In this document: one piece after another, positions 14,307 to 25,185 of the stretch
Numbering within the stretch: position 1 is the first letter of the stretch
Layout: each line of letters begins with the position of its first letter
Assembly: GCF_027925155.1 (NCBI RefSeq)
Contig: NZ_BSDY01000014.1
Coordinates: 1 to 64,000, forward strand
Direction: 5' to 3'
DNA from: Propionigenium maris DSM 9537
GTDB taxonomy: Bacteria; Fusobacteriota; Fusobacteriia; Fusobacteriales; Fusobacteriaceae
Length of the DNA: 64,000 bases
Notes under the pieces: generated by a model
What the model saw: the letters and a program-made list of their open reading frames with translations, nothing else
What the model was told of the DNA's origin: nothing
Databases searched by the model: none
Made by a program: the position numbers and the translations under genes

Positions 14307-16742
14307 CTATATGCTCTCCCTCTCTATATCCCATATATCCCTTGCATACTTGGATATGGTGTTGTCCGAGGAAAAGTATCCCGCCTTGGCAATATTTACC
14401 AGGCACATCTCATTCCATCTCTCCCTGTCCCTGTAGAGCTCCTCAATCTTATTTTGAGCTTCCACATAGGCCCAGAAATCCTTCAATACGAAGAAGTAGT
14501 CGTTCTCCTCCAAAAGATATCTGCAGATATCACTGAATTCACTTCCCACAACTCCAAGGCTGCCATCTACAAAGCTGGCTATGAGCTCTGCTATCTCAGG
14601 GTTGGATTCGATAAATTTATGGGTATCATTCTGGAAGTTCTCATAGAGGCTAATAACCTCATCTGAAGTCATTCCAAAGAGGACTATATTGTCATCTCCC
14701 ACCAGATTATGGATCTCCACATTAGCCCCATCCAGAGTAGCCAGAGTAACAGCTCCATTCATCATGAACTTCATATTACCAGTCCCCGATGCTTCCTTGG
14801 AAGCAGTGGATATCTGTTCACTTACATCTGCAGCTGGAATTATCTTCTCTGCCTTGGATACACTGTAGTTCTCTATGAATACTACCTTTAACTTATCATT
14901 TATATCGGGATCATTGTTGATTATCTCTCCCAGGGTGTTGATAAGCTTGATTACATTCTTGGCAAAGTAGTATGCCGGTGCGGCCTTGGCACCAAAGATA
15001 AAGGTACGAGGATGGATATCAAAATCCTTGTCCTTCTTCAGCTTCTTATAGAGGTAGAGGATATGCATACAGTTTAACAGCTGCCTTTTATATCCATGGA
15101 CCCTCTTTACCTGGACATCGAAGATAGAGTTTGGGTCTACCTCTATACCATTCTTCTCCTTGATATACCTGGCCAGCTCCACCTTATTCTCATGCTTTAT
15201 CTTAGCCAGCTTCTTTAAAACAGAGTGATCCTCCTTAAACTCCATGAGCTTTTCTAGGCTCACAGGATCCTTTCTCCAATCAGTTCCAATGTGGGTATCC
15301 AGCATAGCTGAAAGGGCCGGGTTACTCTTTATAAGCCACCTTCTATGAGTTATACCATTAGTCTTGTTGTTGAGCTTCCCTGGATAGAACTCATGGAAGT
15401 CCCTCAGCTCCTTCTTTTGAAGGATCTCAGTGTGAAGGGCTGCCACCCCGTTTACCGAGTGACTTCCCACAATGGCAAGGTTTGCCATCCTTACAAGGCC
15501 TTCCTCTATAATGGACATCCTGTTTACAACATTCCAGTTGAGATACTTATTCATTACCTCCTGACAGAAACGTCTGTTTATCTCCTCTATGATAAGGTAG
15601 ATCCTTGGAAGAAGTTTCTTGAACATCTGTATAGGCCACTTCTCCAATGCCTCCTCCATTATAGTATGGTTTGTATAGGCGCATACCTTCTGGGTTATCT
15701 CCCAGGCCTCCTCCCACTTGAGTCCCTCCTCATCTATAAGAAGCCTCATAATCTCAGCCACAGCCAGGGCCGGATGGGTGTCATTTATATGGATAGCTAC
15801 ATAGTCATCCAGTCTCTTAAAATCTATTCCCAGCTCCCTGTGATAGTTAAATATCGCCTGGAGGCTGGAGCTTACAAAGAAGTACTCCTGCTTTAATCTC
15901 AGCTGCTTCCCGTTTTCAGTGGAGTCATCGGGATAGAGCACCTGGGATATGAGTTCCGCTGTATACTTTCCCTCAACCGACTGCATATAGTGGCCGCTGT
16001 TGAAGTTTACAAAATCAAATTCATCTGTATCTGCCTCTGCACTCCACAGCCTCAGGGTATTTACAGTATTGTTCTGATATCCAGAGATAGGTATATCATA
16101 GGGGATTGCCTTTACTGTATAGTAGTTTTCATGAACTACCTTTAGGTGTCCCCTTACAGTTGCCACATAGGCATCTCCCCCAAACCTTACCTTTACCCCT
16201 CTATTCTCCTTCTTTACCTCCCATGGATACCTCTCCTTGAGCCAAAGGTCTGGGACCTCTACCTGATACCCATTCTTTATCTCCTGTCTGAAGAGTCCAT
16301 ACTTATATCTTATCCCGCATCCGTGTCCTGGAAGCTCTAGGGAGGAGAGGGAGTCTATAAAGCAGGCTGCCAGACGCCCAAGGCCTCCATTACCAAGACC
16401 TGCATCTGGTTCCTCCTCTACTATCTCTCCAAAATCTATCCCCATATCAGCAAGAGCTTCCTTGGCCAGCTCCCTTATCCCAAGGTTTATAAGGTTTCTT
16501 TCAAGAAGCTTTCCAATTAAAAACTCCATGGACAGGTAGTAGACCTGCTTGACCTTCTTCTCCCTGTACTGCTTATTGGTTTCCAGCCATCCCTCGGAGA
16601 TATAGTCCCTTATCACCTTGGAAAAGGCTTCATACTTCTGGTTCATAGTGGCATCTGGCAGTTCCTTAGCATACATTCCCTTCAAAGCATTGAGAAGCTT
16701 TTCCTTGATGTCTTCCTTGGTTATACTCTTTATATTTTCCAT
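14307..16742 (-). CDS. glgP: Glycogen phosphorylase
   Basis: An 811-residue enzyme that releases glucose 1-phosphate from glycogen. Visible signatures are MEFLIGKLLERNL, DAGLGNGGLGRLAACF near 112, the substrate loop NDTHPALAV near 325, HRRWL, and the PLP site EASGTGNMKFMMNGA near 650. Length is standard. It lies last in the minus-strand order glgB-C-D-A-P, 21 bases after glgA, with GGGGGGATAG before the ATG and a strong terminator after it. Co-expression with synthesis genes is common in anaerobes. Confidence 0.95.
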   Translation of the reverse strand: MENIKSITKEDIKEKLLNALKGMYAKELPDATMNQKYEAFSKVIRDYISEGWLETNKQYREKKVKQVYYLSMEFLIGKLLERNLINLGIRELAKEALADMGIDFGEIVEEEPDAGLGNGGLGRLAACFIDSLSSLELPGHGCGIRYKYGLFRQEIKNGYQVEVPDLWLKERYPWEVKKENRGVKVRFGGDAYVATVRGHLKVVHENYYTVKAIPYDIPISGYQNNTVNTLRLWSAEADTDEFDFVNFNSGHYMQSVEGKYTAELISQVLYPDDSTENGKQLRLKQEYFFVSSSLQAIFNYHRELGIDFKRLDDYVAIHINDTHPALAVAEIMRLLIDEEGLKWEEAWEITQKVCAYTNHTIMEEALEKWPIQMFKKLLPRIYLIIEEINRRFCQEVMNKYLNWNVVNRMSIIEEGLVRMANLAIVGSHSVNGVAALHTEILQKKELRDFHEFYPGKLNNKTNGITHRRWLIKSNPALSAMLDTHIGTDWRKDPVSLEKLMEFKEDHSVLKKLAKIKHENKVELARYIKEKNGIEVDPNSIFDVQVKRVHGYKRQLLNCMHILYLYKKLKKDKDFDIHPRTFIFGAKAAPAYYFAKNVIKLINTLGEIINNDPDINDKLKVVFIENYSVSKAEKIIPAADVSEQISTASKEASGTGNMKFMMNGAVTLATLDGANVEIHNLVGDDNIVLFGMTSDEVISLYENFQNDTHKFIESNPEIAELIASFVDGSLGVVGSEFSDICRYLLEENDYFFVLKDFWAYVEAQNKIEELYRDRERWNEMCLVNIAKAGYFSSDNTISKYARDIWDIERESI

Positions 16743-16763
16743 GCTATCCCCCCTAAAAAACCA

Positions 16764-18194
16764 CTACTTTGCCAGTTCTAAATATAGTTTTTTATAGCTT
16801 CTTCCCACCTGGCTCCAGGAGTTCTTCATCTGCATACCTCTAATTATGAGATCGTGCCACCTCTTTGGATCCTCATAGAGCTCCAGAGCTCTTGAAATTG
16901 TATCCAGCATCTCGTGGGCGTTGTAGTTTACAAAGGTAAACCCTGTACCAGTATTTGCAAATTTATTATAGGGCTCTACAGTGTCCTTAAGTCCCCCTGT
17001 CTCCCTTACCACCGGTACTGTACCATATCTCATGGAGATCATCTGGGAGAGACCACATGGCTCAAAGAGAGATGGCATTAGGAACATATCTGCTGAAGCA
17101 TATATCCTCTTTGCCAGGGCATGATCAAAGGTTATATTGGAGGAGAGTTTTGCCGGATACATCTGAGAGTAGTATTCAAAGAGATCCTCAAAGTCCTCAT
17201 CTCCCGTTCCCAGTACCACTATCTGGACATTCTTCTCCAGAAGCTCCTGAAGAACATGGGCCACAAGATCTATTCCCTTCTGCTTTACCAGCCTTGTAAT
17301 TATCCCTATCATAGGAACATCCTCAGCTACAGCAAGACCCAGTTCCTTTTGAAGAGCCAGCTTATTCCTTACCTTCTTGTCCAGCTTGGACTGACCAAAC
17401 TTAACAGCTATCTCCTTATCCTTACGGGGATTGAAGATCTCATAATCGATTCCATTTACTATCCCCGAAAGCTTATCTTCATAGAGGTGGAAGAGGCCGT
17501 GAAGGCTCTCACCGTAAAACTCACTCTTTATCTCCTCTGCATAGGTTACACTTACTGTGGAGATATGATCGGAGTAGTTGATTCCCCCCTTCATAAAGGA
17601 GATCCCGTCATAGAACTTCAGTCCGTCCTCCCTGAAGTAAGAATCATATGGGAGGGCTACAGTATCTCCTAGATTCTCCCTTACAAATATCCCCTGATAC
17701 TTGAGGTTATGGATGGTATAGAGGGTTTTTATTCCATCATATATCCCACTCTTCTTCATCTCATTGAGATAGAGGGGTACAAGTCCCGTATGCCAGTCAT
17801 TGCAGTGGATCACATCTGGTTCAAAGCCCAGTACATCAAGGGCTGAAAGAATACCCTTACTGAAGAAGGAGAACCTCTCACAGTCATCTAACTCACCATA
17901 GGCTTTCTCCCTGTTGAAGTAGTACTCATTATCCACAAAGTAGTACTTTACTCCCTCATATTCAAGGGATTCCACACCACAATACTGATTTCTCCAATTT
18001 AACTGCACATAGGTATGCCCCATGTGAGTCATCTTACTTCTGTATTTATAGTCTATAAGGGAGTATTTAGGCAGAATCACCCTTACGTCTACTCCCATCT
18101 TACTAAGTGCCTTTGGCAGGGAGTGTGCCACGTCTCCCAGCCCCCCTGTCTTTATAAAAGGCCATGCCTCCCCTGTAGCAAACAACACCTTCAT
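16764..18194 (-). CDS. glgA: Glycogen synthase (ADP-glucose)
   Basis: A 476-residue GT5 glucosyltransferase that extends alpha-1,4-glucan with ADP-glucose. The N-terminal KTGGLGDVAHSLPKAL carries the ADP-glucose-binding KTGGL motif, HCNDWHTGL follows near 140, and the C-terminal half has EPCGLSQMISMRYGTVPVVR and GGLKDTV typical of bacterial GlgA. Length is normal. TAAGGAGGT precedes the ATG. It follows glgD by 12 bases. Confidence 0.95.
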   Translation of the reverse strand: MKVLFATGEAWPFIKTGGLGDVAHSLPKALSKMGVDVRVILPKYSLIDYKYRSKMTHMGHTYVQLNWRNQYCGVESLEYEGVKYYFVDNEYYFNREKAYGELDDCERFSFFSKGILSALDVLGFEPDVIHCNDWHTGLVPLYLNEMKKSGIYDGIKTLYTIHNLKYQGIFVRENLGDTVALPYDSYFREDGLKFYDGISFMKGGINYSDHISTVSVTYAEEIKSEFYGESLHGLFHLYEDKLSGIVNGIDYEIFNPRKDKEIAVKFGQSKLDKKVRNKLALQKELGLAVAEDVPMIGIITRLVKQKGIDLVAHVLQELLEKNVQIVVLGTGDEDFEDLFEYYSQMYPAKLSSNITFDHALAKRIYASADMFLMPSLFEPCGLSQMISMRYGTVPVVRETGGLKDTVEPYNKFANTGTGFTFVNYNAHEMLDTISRALELYEDPKRWHDLIIRGMQMKNSWSQVGRSYKKLYLELAK

Positions 18195-18206
18195 CTCTTT
18201 ACCTCC

Positions 18207-19367
18207 TTAAATGTCCTCAAGCGGCCAGTAAAGCTCCCTGAATGCTTCAGTGGAGATCCCTACCTTCTTCTCTATTACAAGGGGGAACTCCTTGGCTGCT
18301 TTTAGTTCCTCGCCACTGTTAATTACTGTATTCTTGTCTATTATAACATTCTTTAACTTGGCATCCTTTCCTATCTTACAGTCCTGGAGGATGATGCAGT
18401 TCTCTATCTCTGCCCCCTCCTCTATCCTCACATGTCTTGCCACCACACTGTTGGTAACCCTTCCGTCTATAAGGGAACCGTTGGCCACAAGGGAGTTAGT
18501 TACCTTGGAACCAGTGGTAAACTTTGTCGGAGGAGTATCCTTTATCTTGGTAAAGATCCTTCCATTTTTAAAGAAGAGATCCCTCCTGATATCCCCGTCT
18601 AGGATATCCATATTGAGATCGTAGTACTGCTTTGTACTGTTTATACACTTTAGGTATCCGTCAAACTCATATCCCTTTACCACAAGCTCTCCCCTGCTCA
18701 CAGTGAGAAGATCCCTTATATTTTTATACTCTCCTCCCTGGGTAGATTCTCCCAGGAACCTTATGAGGTGCTCCTTGGACAGGATAAAGGTTTCCATGGA
18801 GATATTTTCCCTCTTTCTGAAGTGGAGGTTCTTACCTATTCCAATGATATTGTTATCCTCTCCCACCTTTACAGTATCACAGTTTTCAAAGGCTATATCT
18901 GCATTATCCACAGTCTTATATGCCATTGTTATATCTGCTCCGCTCTCCTCGTGGACCCTGATCATCTCCTTGAGGTTCATATTGCATACCATGTAGGAGG
19001 TAGCCACAATTACATGCTCCTGCTTACTTCTGTAGAGGTACTCCAGATTGTTCTTCAAATTAGTCACATCTGTAATTCCTCCCTCTGTAGCTCCAGAAGC
19101 ATGGAATAGGAATAGTCCGTCCCTCTTTCTGTCAAGATCCCAAGGACTTCCATCCCCTAAGTGATCCACAAGGGATCTGCTATTTATTTTCTTGGTATAG
19201 AGTCCAATATTAGTTACCCCTGCATTGGTAAGGTTTGAGAGAGCAAAATCTATTACCCTATATCTTCCTCCAATTGGTATAGAAGCTATAGATCTATTTT
19301 TAGTCAAACCTCTTATATCTGTATCGTCTTCCCCTAACAGTAGAACTCCCATATAGTTATTTAACAT
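18207..19367 (-). CDS. glgD: GlgD subunit of ADP-glucose pyrophosphorylase
   Basis: A 386-residue relative of GlgC with a nucleotidyltransferase N-terminal half and left-handed beta-helix C-terminal half (NSLVANGSLIDGRVTNSVVA). The sugar-nucleotide loop of catalytic GlgC (GGQGSRL) is replaced by LLGEDDTDIRGLTKNR, the hallmark of GlgD, the non-catalytic partner that modulates GlgC in Firmicutes. It sits between glgC and glgA with 12-17 base gaps. Confidence 0.92.
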   Translation of the reverse strand: MLNNYMGVLLLGEDDTDIRGLTKNRSIASIPIGGRYRVIDFALSNLTNAGVTNIGLYTKKINSRSLVDHLGDGSPWDLDRKRDGLFLFHASGATEGGITDVTNLKNNLEYLYRSKQEHVIVATSYMVCNMNLKEMIRVHEESGADITMAYKTVDNADIAFENCDTVKVGEDNNIIGIGKNLHFRKRENISMETFILSKEHLIRFLGESTQGGEYKNIRDLLTVSRGELVVKGYEFDGYLKCINSTKQYYDLNMDILDGDIRRDLFFKNGRIFTKIKDTPPTKFTTGSKVTNSLVANGSLIDGRVTNSVVARHVRIEEGAEIENCIILQDCKIGKDAKLKNVIIDKNTVINSGEELKAAKEFPLVIEKKVGISTEAFRELYWPLEDI

Positions 19368-19383
19368 CTTCTTCCCCCTAAAC

Positions 19384-20529
19384 TTACTTTAATATCTTAT
19401 TTCCATTTACAACTCTATAATCCTCTATTACAGCTACTTCCTTTCCGTCCCCTATAACGGTATGATCCCTTACAGTTACATTGGACCCCAAGATAGCCTT
19501 ATTGATTATTACATTCTCCTCAAGCTGAGAATTTTCCATGATTACAGAGTTTATTACCTTAGTATTTTTACCTATCTTTACCCCTGCAAAGATTACCGAG
19601 TTTACTACCTCTCCCTCTATCTCACACCCCTCTACTATCATGGAGTTATCGATCTTTGCATCTGGTCCTATAAAGTGAGGGGGATAAGCTTCCTGTGGAG
19701 AGTAGATCCTCCAGTCTCTGTCAAAGATATTCAGCTCATTTTCCGAATCCAGGAGATCCATATTAGCCTCCCACAGACTCTTTATAGTTCCCACATCCTT
19801 CCAGTATCCCTTAAATGGATATGCAAAGAGCTTTTTATCGGCTTCCAGCATCTTAGGGATTATATTCTTACCAAAGTCATTGCTGGATTCAGGATCCTCC
19901 TGATCCTCCTGGAGATACTTCTTTAAGAGATCCCATTTAAATATATAGATTCCCATGGAAGCCAGGTTACTCTTTGGATTTGCCGGCTTCTCCTCAAACT
20001 CATAGATGGAGTAGTCGGGATTGGTATTCATAATACCAAATCTCGAAGCCTCATCGCCTGGTACTTCTATTACAGCTATTGTAGCCTCTGCTCCCATCTC
20101 CTCGTGGAAGGAAAACATCTTACTGTAGTCCATCTTATAGATGTGATCCCCTGAAAGGATCAGTACATACTCCGGATCGTAGCTGTCTATATAATTAATA
20201 TTTTGATATATGGCGTTGGCGGTTCCTGTATACCAGTCTCCCCCCTCCATATTGGTATATGGCTGCAGTACCGTTGCCCCTCCATTTTTTCTGTCGAGAT
20301 CCCACGGAGCTCCCATTCCTATATGCTTATTTAAGATAAATGGCTCATACTGGGTCAGCACCCCCACAGTGTCTATACCCGAGTTTGTACAGTTACTCAA
20401 AGGAAAATCTATTATTCTGTACTTTCCTCCAAATGGAACTGCTGGTTTTGCTATCTTTTCTGTTAGGGGCTTTAGTCTGCTCCCCTGACCTCCTGCCAAT
20501 ATCATAGCTATTATGTTCTTCTTAGCCAT
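19384..20529 (-). CDS. glgC: Glucose-1-phosphate adenylyltransferase
   Basis: A 381-residue enzyme that makes ADP-glucose from ATP and glucose 1-phosphate. It retains the catalytic loop [13 protein letters not shown] near residue 11, [27 protein letters not shown] with the catalytic Asp near 145, the glucose-1-P site EEKPANPKS, and a C-terminal beta-helix for oligomer contacts. It begins 4 bases after glgB ends. AAGGAGAGG precedes the ATG. Confidence 0.95.
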   Translation of the reverse strand: MAKKNIIAMILAGGQGSRLKPLTEKIAKPAVPFGGKYRIIDFPLSNCTNSGIDTVGVLTQYEPFILNKHIGMGAPWDLDRKNGGATVLQPYTNMEGGDWYTGTANAIYQNINYIDSYDPEYVLILSGDHIYKMDYSKMFSFHEEMGAEATIAVIEVPGDEASRFGIMNTNPDYSIYEFEEKPANPKSNLASMGIYIFKWDLLKKYLQEDQEDPESSNDFGKNIIPKMLEADKKLFAYPFKGYWKDVGTIKSLWEANMDLLDSENELNIFDRDWRIYSPQEAYPPHFIGPDAKIDNSMIVEGCEIEGEVVNSVIFAGVKIGKNTKVINSVIMENSQLEENVIINKAILGSNVTVRDHTVIGDGKEVAVIEDYRVVNGNKILK

Positions 20530-20533
20530 AGTT

Positions 20534-22420
20534 CTACCCTCTCCTTTTAAATTTCCCTTTATAATAAACTGCCGAAAGTGGCGGCACGTCTATTAATATA
20601 TGTTGTTTCATATCATTCCACCCCTCTCTTACTGGATGGATCTCTTCCCTAACTTTCTCTGTATTTCCCCCATATATCTTCAGATCACTGTTAAATACTT
20701 CCTCATATACTGTAAATCTAGGAACTCCTACCTTGTAGCCTCTTCTCTCCACCGGGGTAAAGTTAAATACTCCCACAAGGAACTCATCCTTATCCTTCCC
20801 TCGCCTGATAAAGGATATTAGGCTCTCCTCGTGGTTGAGGCAGTCTATCCACTGGAACCCGTCCCCATGGATATCCTTCTCCCAGAGAGACTTTTCCCTC
20901 TTATAGAAGCGGTTAAGATCCCTCACATACCTCTTCATCTCCTTGTGCTTTGGATAGTCTAAGAGGTGCCAATCCAGTCCCTCATCAAACTTCCACTCAG
21001 CAAACTGCCCGAACTCCCCTCCCATGAAGAGGAGCTTCTTTCCGGGAGTTCCCATCATATACCCGTATAGACACCTGAGGTTTGGAAACTTCTCCTCATA
21101 GCTACCGGGCATCTTGTCGATGAGAGATTTCTTCCCGTGAACCACCTCATCGTGGGAGAGGGGCAGGGTATAGTTCTCTGCATAGGCATAGACAAAGGAA
21201 AATGTTATATTTTCATGATGCCACTTCTTATAGAGGGAGTCCTTACTCATATAATCCAGGGTATCGTTCATCCACCCCATATTCCACTTATAGGTAAATC
21301 CAAGTCCCCCTACATAATCAGGCTTAGTCACCATAGGCCATGCTGTGGATTCCTCGGCAAACACATAGTTGCCGGGAAACTCCTCCAGTACCGCTTTATT
21401 CACTCTTCTGAGAAACTCCACCGCCACAAGGTTTTCGTTCCCTCCATACTCATTTCTCAGTTCCGGGTGGCCGTTCTTTCCGTAATCCAGATAGATCATA
21501 TTGGCCACTGCATCTATTCTCAGGCCATCTATATGAAATTCCCTCATCCAGTAGAGGGCATTGGAGATAAGAAAGCTTCTTACCTCATTTCTTCCAAGAT
21601 CAAAGTTTGCTGTACCCCAGTCATAGTTTTCTCCTAAAAGGTTCCAGGAGTACTCATATGTAGGTGTCCCGTCAAACCTGTAGAGGCCGTGGGTATCCTT
21701 ACAGAAGTGCCCTGGCACCCAGTCCAGTATTACCCCTATATTTTTTTTATGAAGGGCATCTACAAAATACTTCAGATCCTCTGGATTACCATACCTGCTG
21801 GTTACAGAGTAGTATCCTGTTCCCTGATATCCCCAGGAAGCATCCAGGGGATACTCTCCCACAGGCATTATCTCCACATGGGTATATGCCATATTCTTTA
21901 CATACTTTGCCAGGTCATCTGCCATCTCCCTGTAGTTAAGGAACTCTCCGTCCCCTCCCCTCTTCCATGATCCCAAATGTACCTCATAGATATTCATGGG
22001 ATTTTCATAGTGGTTCAACTTATCCCTTCTCTTTATCCACTTCTCATCGGTCCACTCATAGGTTTTCATTGGATAGATTACAGATGCTGTATTTGGCCTT
22101 ACTTCCGAGTAAAATGCGTAGGGATCACTTTTATTGACGATAGTTCCGTTTTGACCCTCTATAGCATACTTATAGATCGTTCCCTCTGAAAGGCCCTCTA
22201 TCTCCACTTCCCAAATTCCTTCAGCATTAATCCTTTTCATGGAGTGATTCCTTCCATTCCACGAATTGAAGTCTCCTACAACACTTACAGAGCGGGCATT
22301 TGGTGCCCAGACTCTAAAGATTATCCCCCCAGGGATACTATGAGCTCCCATAAATTCATATGCTCTCTTGTGTTCCCCCCTATGGAAGAGGTAAACATCT
22401 AGTTCATTTTTGCTACTCAC
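20534..22420 (-). CDS. glgB: 1,4-alpha-glucan branching enzyme
   Basis: A 628-residue GH13 enzyme that forms alpha-1,6 branches. An N-terminal CBM48 module (about 25-115, [16 protein letters not shown]) is followed by the barrel with [25 protein letters not shown] (nucleophile Asp), AEEST (acid/base Glu) and [12 protein letters not shown]. The C-terminal beta domain ends [12 protein letters not shown]. The start is GTG at 22420 with AAGGGGGG upstream. First gene of the glycogen operon. Confidence 0.95.
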   Translation of the reverse strand: MSSKNELDVYLFHRGEHKRAYEFMGAHSIPGGIIFRVWAPNARSVSVVGDFNSWNGRNHSMKRINAEGIWEVEIEGLSEGTIYKYAIEGQNGTIVNKSDPYAFYSEVRPNTASVIYPMKTYEWTDEKWIKRRDKLNHYENPMNIYEVHLGSWKRGGDGEFLNYREMADDLAKYVKNMAYTHVEIMPVGEYPLDASWGYQGTGYYSVTSRYGNPEDLKYFVDALHKKNIGVILDWVPGHFCKDTHGLYRFDGTPTYEYSWNLLGENYDWGTANFDLGRNEVRSFLISNALYWMREFHIDGLRIDAVANMIYLDYGKNGHPELRNEYGGNENLVAVEFLRRVNKAVLEEFPGNYVFAEESTAWPMVTKPDYVGGLGFTYKWNMGWMNDTLDYMSKDSLYKKWHHENITFSFVYAYAENYTLPLSHDEVVHGKKSLIDKMPGSYEEKFPNLRCLYGYMMGTPGKKLLFMGGEFGQFAEWKFDEGLDWHLLDYPKHKEMKRYVRDLNRFYKREKSLWEKDIHGDGFQWIDCLNHEESLISFIRRGKDKDEFLVGVFNFTPVERRGYKVGVPRFTVYEEVFNSDLKIYGGNTEKVREEIHPVREGWNDMKQHILIDVPPLSAVYYKGKFKRRG

Positions 22421-22475
22421 AGCAGCTCCCCCCTTGTTAACTTTTCACGTCCTAACCTTTAAAACACTGATATTA

Positions 22476-22504
22476 TTATTACCCCCTATTTATGAAAGAA
22501 TCAA
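22476..22504 (-). promoter_or_regulatory. Probable promoter of the glg operon
   Basis: On the minus strand TTGATT and TAATAA are separated by exactly 17 bases, about 55 bases upstream of the glgB start. No CRE-like or other operator is evident beside it. Confidence 0.5.
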
Positions 22505-22557
22505 GTGAAAAAATAGCCCCCCTGGTGATCAATTTTTCCACAAACTGAATAGGTGTT

Positions 22558-22626
22558 CTAAATCAGTTCTTTATTTTGATATATAGTTTTTTTGTAACAA
22601 AACGACACTAGAAAACACAGTGTCAT
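22558..22626 (-). CDS. Possible 22-residue peptide after the sensor kinase
   Basis: A strong AAGGAGGTG site lies 6 bases before an ATG encoding MTLCFLVSFCYKKTIYQNKE and two more residues. The frame overlaps the presumed terminator hairpin of the two-component operon. It is either a leader-type peptide or a chance frame behind a good site. Confidence 0.25.
   Translation of the reverse strand: MTLCFLVSFCYKKTIYQNKELI
22596..22624 (-). terminator. Terminator after the two-component genes
   Basis: GACACT (22604-22609) and AGTGTC (22619-22624) pair around a 9-base loop. On the minus strand GTTTTGTT follows. It separates the kinase gene from the glycogen operon. Confidence 0.5.
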
Positions 22627-22667
22627 ATGGAACACCTCCTTAAAAAAATTAACAAAAAAAGTGAGGG

Positions 22668-24062
22668 TTAACTCACTTCTTTAGGTATCCTTATTGTAAA
22701 GAGAACTCCTGAATCCTTATTTTCAGCAGAGTACTCCCCCTTATGGTTGTCCATTATATTCTTAACGATGGAGAGACCAAGACCTGTACTCTTTCCATTT
22801 TTACTTCTGGACTTATCCAGAATAAAGAAAGGATTCCATAGCTTCGCCAGCTGCTCATCTCCTATGGGGTCCGAGGTGTTGTATATCTCTACTACACCGC
22901 TCTCCCCCTCCTCATAGGCTTCTACCCTTATCTCCCCATGGTTCTTAACATACTTAAAGGCATTGCTCATAAGGTTATCCAGCACTATCCCCAGCTGCTC
23001 CCTGTCAAAAGTAACTGTTAATGGCATAAGCTTAGAGTTTAGGGTTATTCCCTTCTCCTTGACTATGGCACCATACTTGGCCAGGAGGGTGGAAAGTTCC
23101 TCCTCTACATCTATCTCCTCTGGTCTCATCTCCAGAAATCCTGCTTCAGCCTTGGACAGGAAGAGAAGCCTGTTTACCATCTTCTCCATCTTCTCCACCT
23201 CATCTAGGATCACATCGCAGTAGTACCCCGTATCCTCATCTCCCTTGAGCTTCCTCTTAAGGGCATAGGAGTAGCTGTTTATAATCGTAATGGGAGTCTT
23301 CAGCTCATGGTTTACCCCGGCTATAAAGCTTCTCCTCATCTTATCTATCTTCTTCTCCTTCTCTATGTCCTCCTTGAGCTTTTCATTGGCCTCACTTAGC
23401 TCCAGAAGAGCCCTTCTAAGCCTGTTTCTCATGGTCTCTATACTGTTCCCCAGACTTTTTATCTCAGTATTTCCATTGGGATTGATCCCTGTATTAAAGT
23501 CCAGGCGGGATATCCTCTTGGCTACCTCCTCCAGCTCCACCACTGGTTTGGTTATTCTTATGGAGAGGAAGTAGGCCAGCACTATTCCCACTATGAAGAA
23601 GACCATTACAACATTCAGGGTAAACCTTCTGTAGATATTTATGGAGTTTTTTATCTTCCCCACGTGACTCGTTATCACAAGGACCTCACTGGTCTTTGGA
23701 ATATACTTCCCATACACTATTATCCTGGTATTGGTATTTTTGGATTTTCTGTCGTTGAGGATTATATTTCCGCTTATGAGTTTTTCAAGATCCAGGGCTC
23801 CAAAGTATATCCCCAGAAGAAAGTTTTCCCCGTTCTTCTCATATGGTATCCTTCTTACCTTTATTCCCCGAAGGTTTTCCAGCTCATCCACTTCCTCCTG
23901 GACATAGGACTTCTCAAGGGAGTCGCCGATTAAAAGTATCTGGTTTCTCTCCCTCTCTATATAGTAGCTCTCCAGATAGAACTTATTTATACTCTGAAGG
24001 GTTATACCAAAGGTCAGAATTATGAAGATAATAATCAGAAAGAGTTCATTTCTAATCTTCAT
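22668..24062 (-). CDS. Two-component sensor histidine kinase
   Basis: A membrane sensor of about 464 residues. TM1 is near 10-25 and TM2 near 150-170 (LNVVMVFFIVGIVLAYFL), with a small external sensor domain between. HAMP spans about 170-225 and a coiled coil follows. The phosphoacceptor box is GVNHELKTPIT near 253, and the ATPase domain has N box DNLMSNAFKYV and G boxes STGLGLSIVKNIMDNH. I choose the ATG at 24062, which overlaps the regulator stop by one base and has GAGGTG upstream. With the OmpR-type partner it forms an operon just before the glg genes. The signal is unknown. Confidence 0.9.
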   Translation of the reverse strand: MKIRNELFLIIIFIILTFGITLQSINKFYLESYYIERERNQILLIGDSLEKSYVQEEVDELENLRGIKVRRIPYEKNGENFLLGIYFGALDLEKLISGNIILNDRKSKNTNTRIIVYGKYIPKTSEVLVITSHVGKIKNSINIYRRFTLNVVMVFFIVGIVLAYFLSIRITKPVVELEEVAKRISRLDFNTGINPNGNTEIKSLGNSIETMRNRLRRALLELSEANEKLKEDIEKEKKIDKMRRSFIAGVNHELKTPITIINSYSYALKRKLKGDEDTGYYCDVILDEVEKMEKMVNRLLFLSKAEAGFLEMRPEEIDVEEELSTLLAKYGAIVKEKGITLNSKLMPLTVTFDREQLGIVLDNLMSNAFKYVKNHGEIRVEAYEEGESGVVEIYNTSDPIGDEQLAKLWNPFFILDKSRSKNGKSTGLGLSIVKNIMDNHKGEYSAENKDSGVLFTIRIPKEVS

Positions 24063-24721
24063 CACTTCACCTCAAATCTGTAACCTACACCTCTTACAGT
24101 TTCAATATAGTCAGCCTTCAGCTTCTTACGGAGTCTCTTTACATGGTTATCTACCACTCTGAAATCTCCATAGTAATCGTACCCCCATACCCTGTTTAGT
24201 ATCTGTTCACGGGTAAGGACATTCCCCTTATTTTCAGTGAGGTATTTAAACATCTCAAACTCCTTCTTTGTAAGCTCTATATCCTCACCATCTATAAAGA
24301 CCTTAAACTGTTTTTCATTTATCACTATATTTCCAAAGCTGAGCTCATCCTTGCTCTCGCTAGGCCCTCTTCTGAGAAGAGCCTTTACCCTGGCTATTAA
24401 GAGATCGGGATTAAAGGGCTTGGTCAGATAGTCATCGGCCTTTAGCTGATAACCGAATATCTGATCGGAATCATCACTTCTGGCCGTCAGCATCATCACC
24501 AGTACATTGGAGTCCTTTCTTATCTCCCTCAGTACACTCCACCCGTCTATCTCTGGGAGCATTACATCCAGGAGAACCAGATCAAAGGCCTCTCCATTGA
24601 ACTTATCTATAGCTTCCCTTCCATCAGCAGCTTCCACTACCTTGTAACCCTCCTCCACAAGGAAGTCCTTGGTTATCTTTCTTATTCTAAACTCATCTTC
24701 CACAAGCAGTATTTTTTTCAT
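24062..24721 (-). CDS. OmpR/PhoB-family response regulator
   Basis: A 219-residue regulator. The receiver domain is at 1-115 with acidic pair VEDEF, phosphorylatable Asp in LLDVMLPEIDGW near 52, Thr in MLTARS and Lys in YLTKPF. The winged-helix DNA-binding domain is at 125-218 (LTKKEFEMFKYLTENKGNVL, RVVDNHVKRLRKKL). Partner of the kinase translated directly after it. Its target cannot be read; the nearby glycogen operon is one candidate by position only. Confidence 0.92.
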   Translation of the reverse strand: MKKILLVEDEFRIRKITKDFLVEEGYKVVEAADGREAIDKFNGEAFDLVLLDVMLPEIDGWSVLREIRKDSNVLVMMLTARSDDSDQIFGYQLKADDYLTKPFNPDLLIARVKALLRRGPSESKDELSFGNIVINEKQFKVFIDGEDIELTKKEFEMFKYLTENKGNVLTREQILNRVWGYDYYGDFRVVDNHVKRLRKKLKADYIETVRGVGYRFEVK

Positions 24722-24754
24722 AGTCGTACCTCACTTCATCATGTTTATAACTTA

Positions 24755-24783
24755 ATTATAATGAAATTTCCCCTCAAGTTAAA
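24755..24783 (-). promoter_or_regulatory. Probable promoter of the two-component operon
   Basis: On the minus strand a perfect TATAAT -10 lies 17 bases after TTTAAC, about 35 bases before the regulator start. Confidence 0.5.
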
Positions 24784-25127
24784 CTAATTTTTAAAAAAAG
24801 ATTAAAAGGTGCTTATTTAATATAGGTAATAACCCTTCAAGAAAGGTGACAATTACATCTGTTTTTTATCTTTTATAATCAGACTCACCTATGAGATCGC
24901 CCCTCTCCCTCTCCCAATTCTTTTGCAAAAAAACATTGAAATACAAGTGTTTTTCTAGTATATTGAAAATAGTAATTATTCTTTTCTATGATTTTTTGAA
25001 TCTTATGGTAATCTAAAAACAACAGCAGATCAAAAAAGAATAAAAGTTCAACATCAAGCAGTTAGTAGTCTTTTCTAAAGGTTCATAAAAAATCTCATTT
25101 ATAGGTTGCTTCACAAAAGGTAGCTGC

Positions 25128-25155
25128 TTGACATAGAGGTAGGAAGTCTTAAAAA
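25128..25155 (+). promoter_or_regulatory. Probable promoter upstream of the c-di-GMP riboswitch
   Basis: A perfect TTGACA lies 16 bases before TAAAAA. The predicted start falls about 25-30 bases before the riboswitch. The remaining 24722-25127 stretch holds the opposing two-component promoter and otherwise nothing I recognise. Confidence 0.45.
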
Positions 25156-25185
25156 AGATAGTTGCTGCAATTAAATAATATTCTG